Assembly: GCA_027488905.1 (NCBI GenBank)
Contig: JAIYAT010000014.1
Location: forward strand, 55,756 to 119,755
DNA: 64,000 bases
Direction: 5' to 3'
Origin: Bacteroidota bacterium
Lineage (GTDB): Bacteria; Bacteroidota; Bacteroidia; UKL13-3
How positions within the stretch are numbered: the stretch's first letter is position 1; each line of letters opens with the position of its first letter. The translations under genes and the position numbers were made by a program. The notes below the pieces were generated by a model that did no database searches, was not told the DNA's origin, and saw only the letters and a list, made by a program, of their open reading frames with translations. Of this stretch, positions 63,889-64,000 are shown piece after piece.

Positions 63889-63916
63889 AAAAGCCTACAC
63901 AAAAGTGCAGGCTTTT
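63889..63916 (-). terminator. Terminator of the rRNA operon
   Basis: Read on the minus strand, AAAAGCCTGCAC and GTGTAGGCTTTT form a 12-bp stem with one mismatch around a TTTT loop, followed by further T residues (63884-63888). It lies 8 nt beyond the 5S rRNA 3' end. Between the NmrA-like gene and this point (63706-63888) I see an exact GGTTCGAACC at 63758-63767, the REP-like palindrome and no gene. Confidence 0.8.
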
Positions 63917-63924
63917 AAAGAATC

Positions 63925-64000
63925 TGGCGACGACATACTTTCCCAGGTATTACCCAAGTATCATCTGCGCTGATGGGCTTAACTACTCTGTTCGGAAAGG
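63925..64000 (-). rRNA. rrf: 5S ribosomal RNA, 3' part
   Basis: Read on the minus strand the segment gives CCGAACAGAGTAGTTAAGCC, then CATCAGCGC, ACTTGGGTAATACC and the closing TATGTCGTCGCCA, the conserved order of bacterial 5S rRNA from helix III to the 3' end. About 76 nt are present; the 5' part lies beyond the right edge. It implies a 16S-23S-5S operon to the right, transcribed leftward. Confidence 0.95.

Overview
The window looks like a chromosomal segment of a free-living, low-GC member of the Bacteroidota. Pointers to this are a TonB-dependent receptor with an N-terminal carboxypeptidase-regulatory-like domain, a LruC/DUF4114 lipoprotein, a eukaryote-type citrate synthase, PorT-like beta-barrel proteins, the absence of clear Shine-Dalgarno sequences, and a TTTG-N18-TAnnTTTG promoter before pckA. 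The left edge cuts a lipoprotein gene. The right edge cuts a 5S rRNA on the minus strand, so an rRNA operon lies to the right. I saw no tRNA, CRISPR array, transposase or integrase.

Region 1 (1-45.3 kb) is ordinary chromosomal background. It holds protein repair and trans-translation genes (pcm, smpB), a manganese module (MntR regulator, Nramp transporter fused to a universal stress domain, and a perfect 28-bp operator palindrome), prmC, an M16 peptidase, an RlmI-like methyltransferase, a GH53 galactanase, lpdA, a CNNM/CorC protein, a three-gene ABC/HlyD/TolC exporter with an atypical ATPase domain, pckA, a LruC protein, secG, an acidic TPR-like protein, lptE, gltA, a TonB receptor followed by an MFS transporter, an RND efflux operon, a RES/Xre toxin-antitoxin pair and aconitase. 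Several carbon-metabolism genes (lpdA, pckA, gltA, acn) are single units scattered among envelope genes.

Region 2 (45.3-52.1 kb) is an accessory stretch that reads like an integron-type gene-cassette array without an integrase (a CALIN-like array). Small same-strand genes of mostly unknown function are separated by about 120-130-bp imperfect inverted repeats. These begin with TAAC at or just after a stop codon, and three of the four end in GTTA. One cassette carries an MBOAT O-acyltransferase plus an SGNH-like partner. The first genes of the array use GAC rather than GAT for aspartate, unlike the flanking genes, which fits foreign origin. A truncated GNAT gene lies among them.

Region 3 (52.1-63.7 kb) is a run of small stand-alone enzymes and regulators, nearly all on the plus strand: methyltransferase, aldo/keto reductase, DJ-1-like protein, SDR, serine hydrolase, SRPBCC protein, GNAT, NmrA-like reductase. 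Three Crp/Fnr-type regulators are interspersed. Each is followed by a dyad-symmetric site and then a probable target gene; one of the three is broken by a single in-frame stop. A degenerate 90-bp intergenic repeat occurs three times here.

Across the whole window a short near-palindrome, GGTTYRAACC, occurs 20 times by my reading, where base composition predicts well under one. It sits in several different reading frames as well as between genes, so the constraint appears to act on DNA rather than protein. This is the least explained signal in the window.
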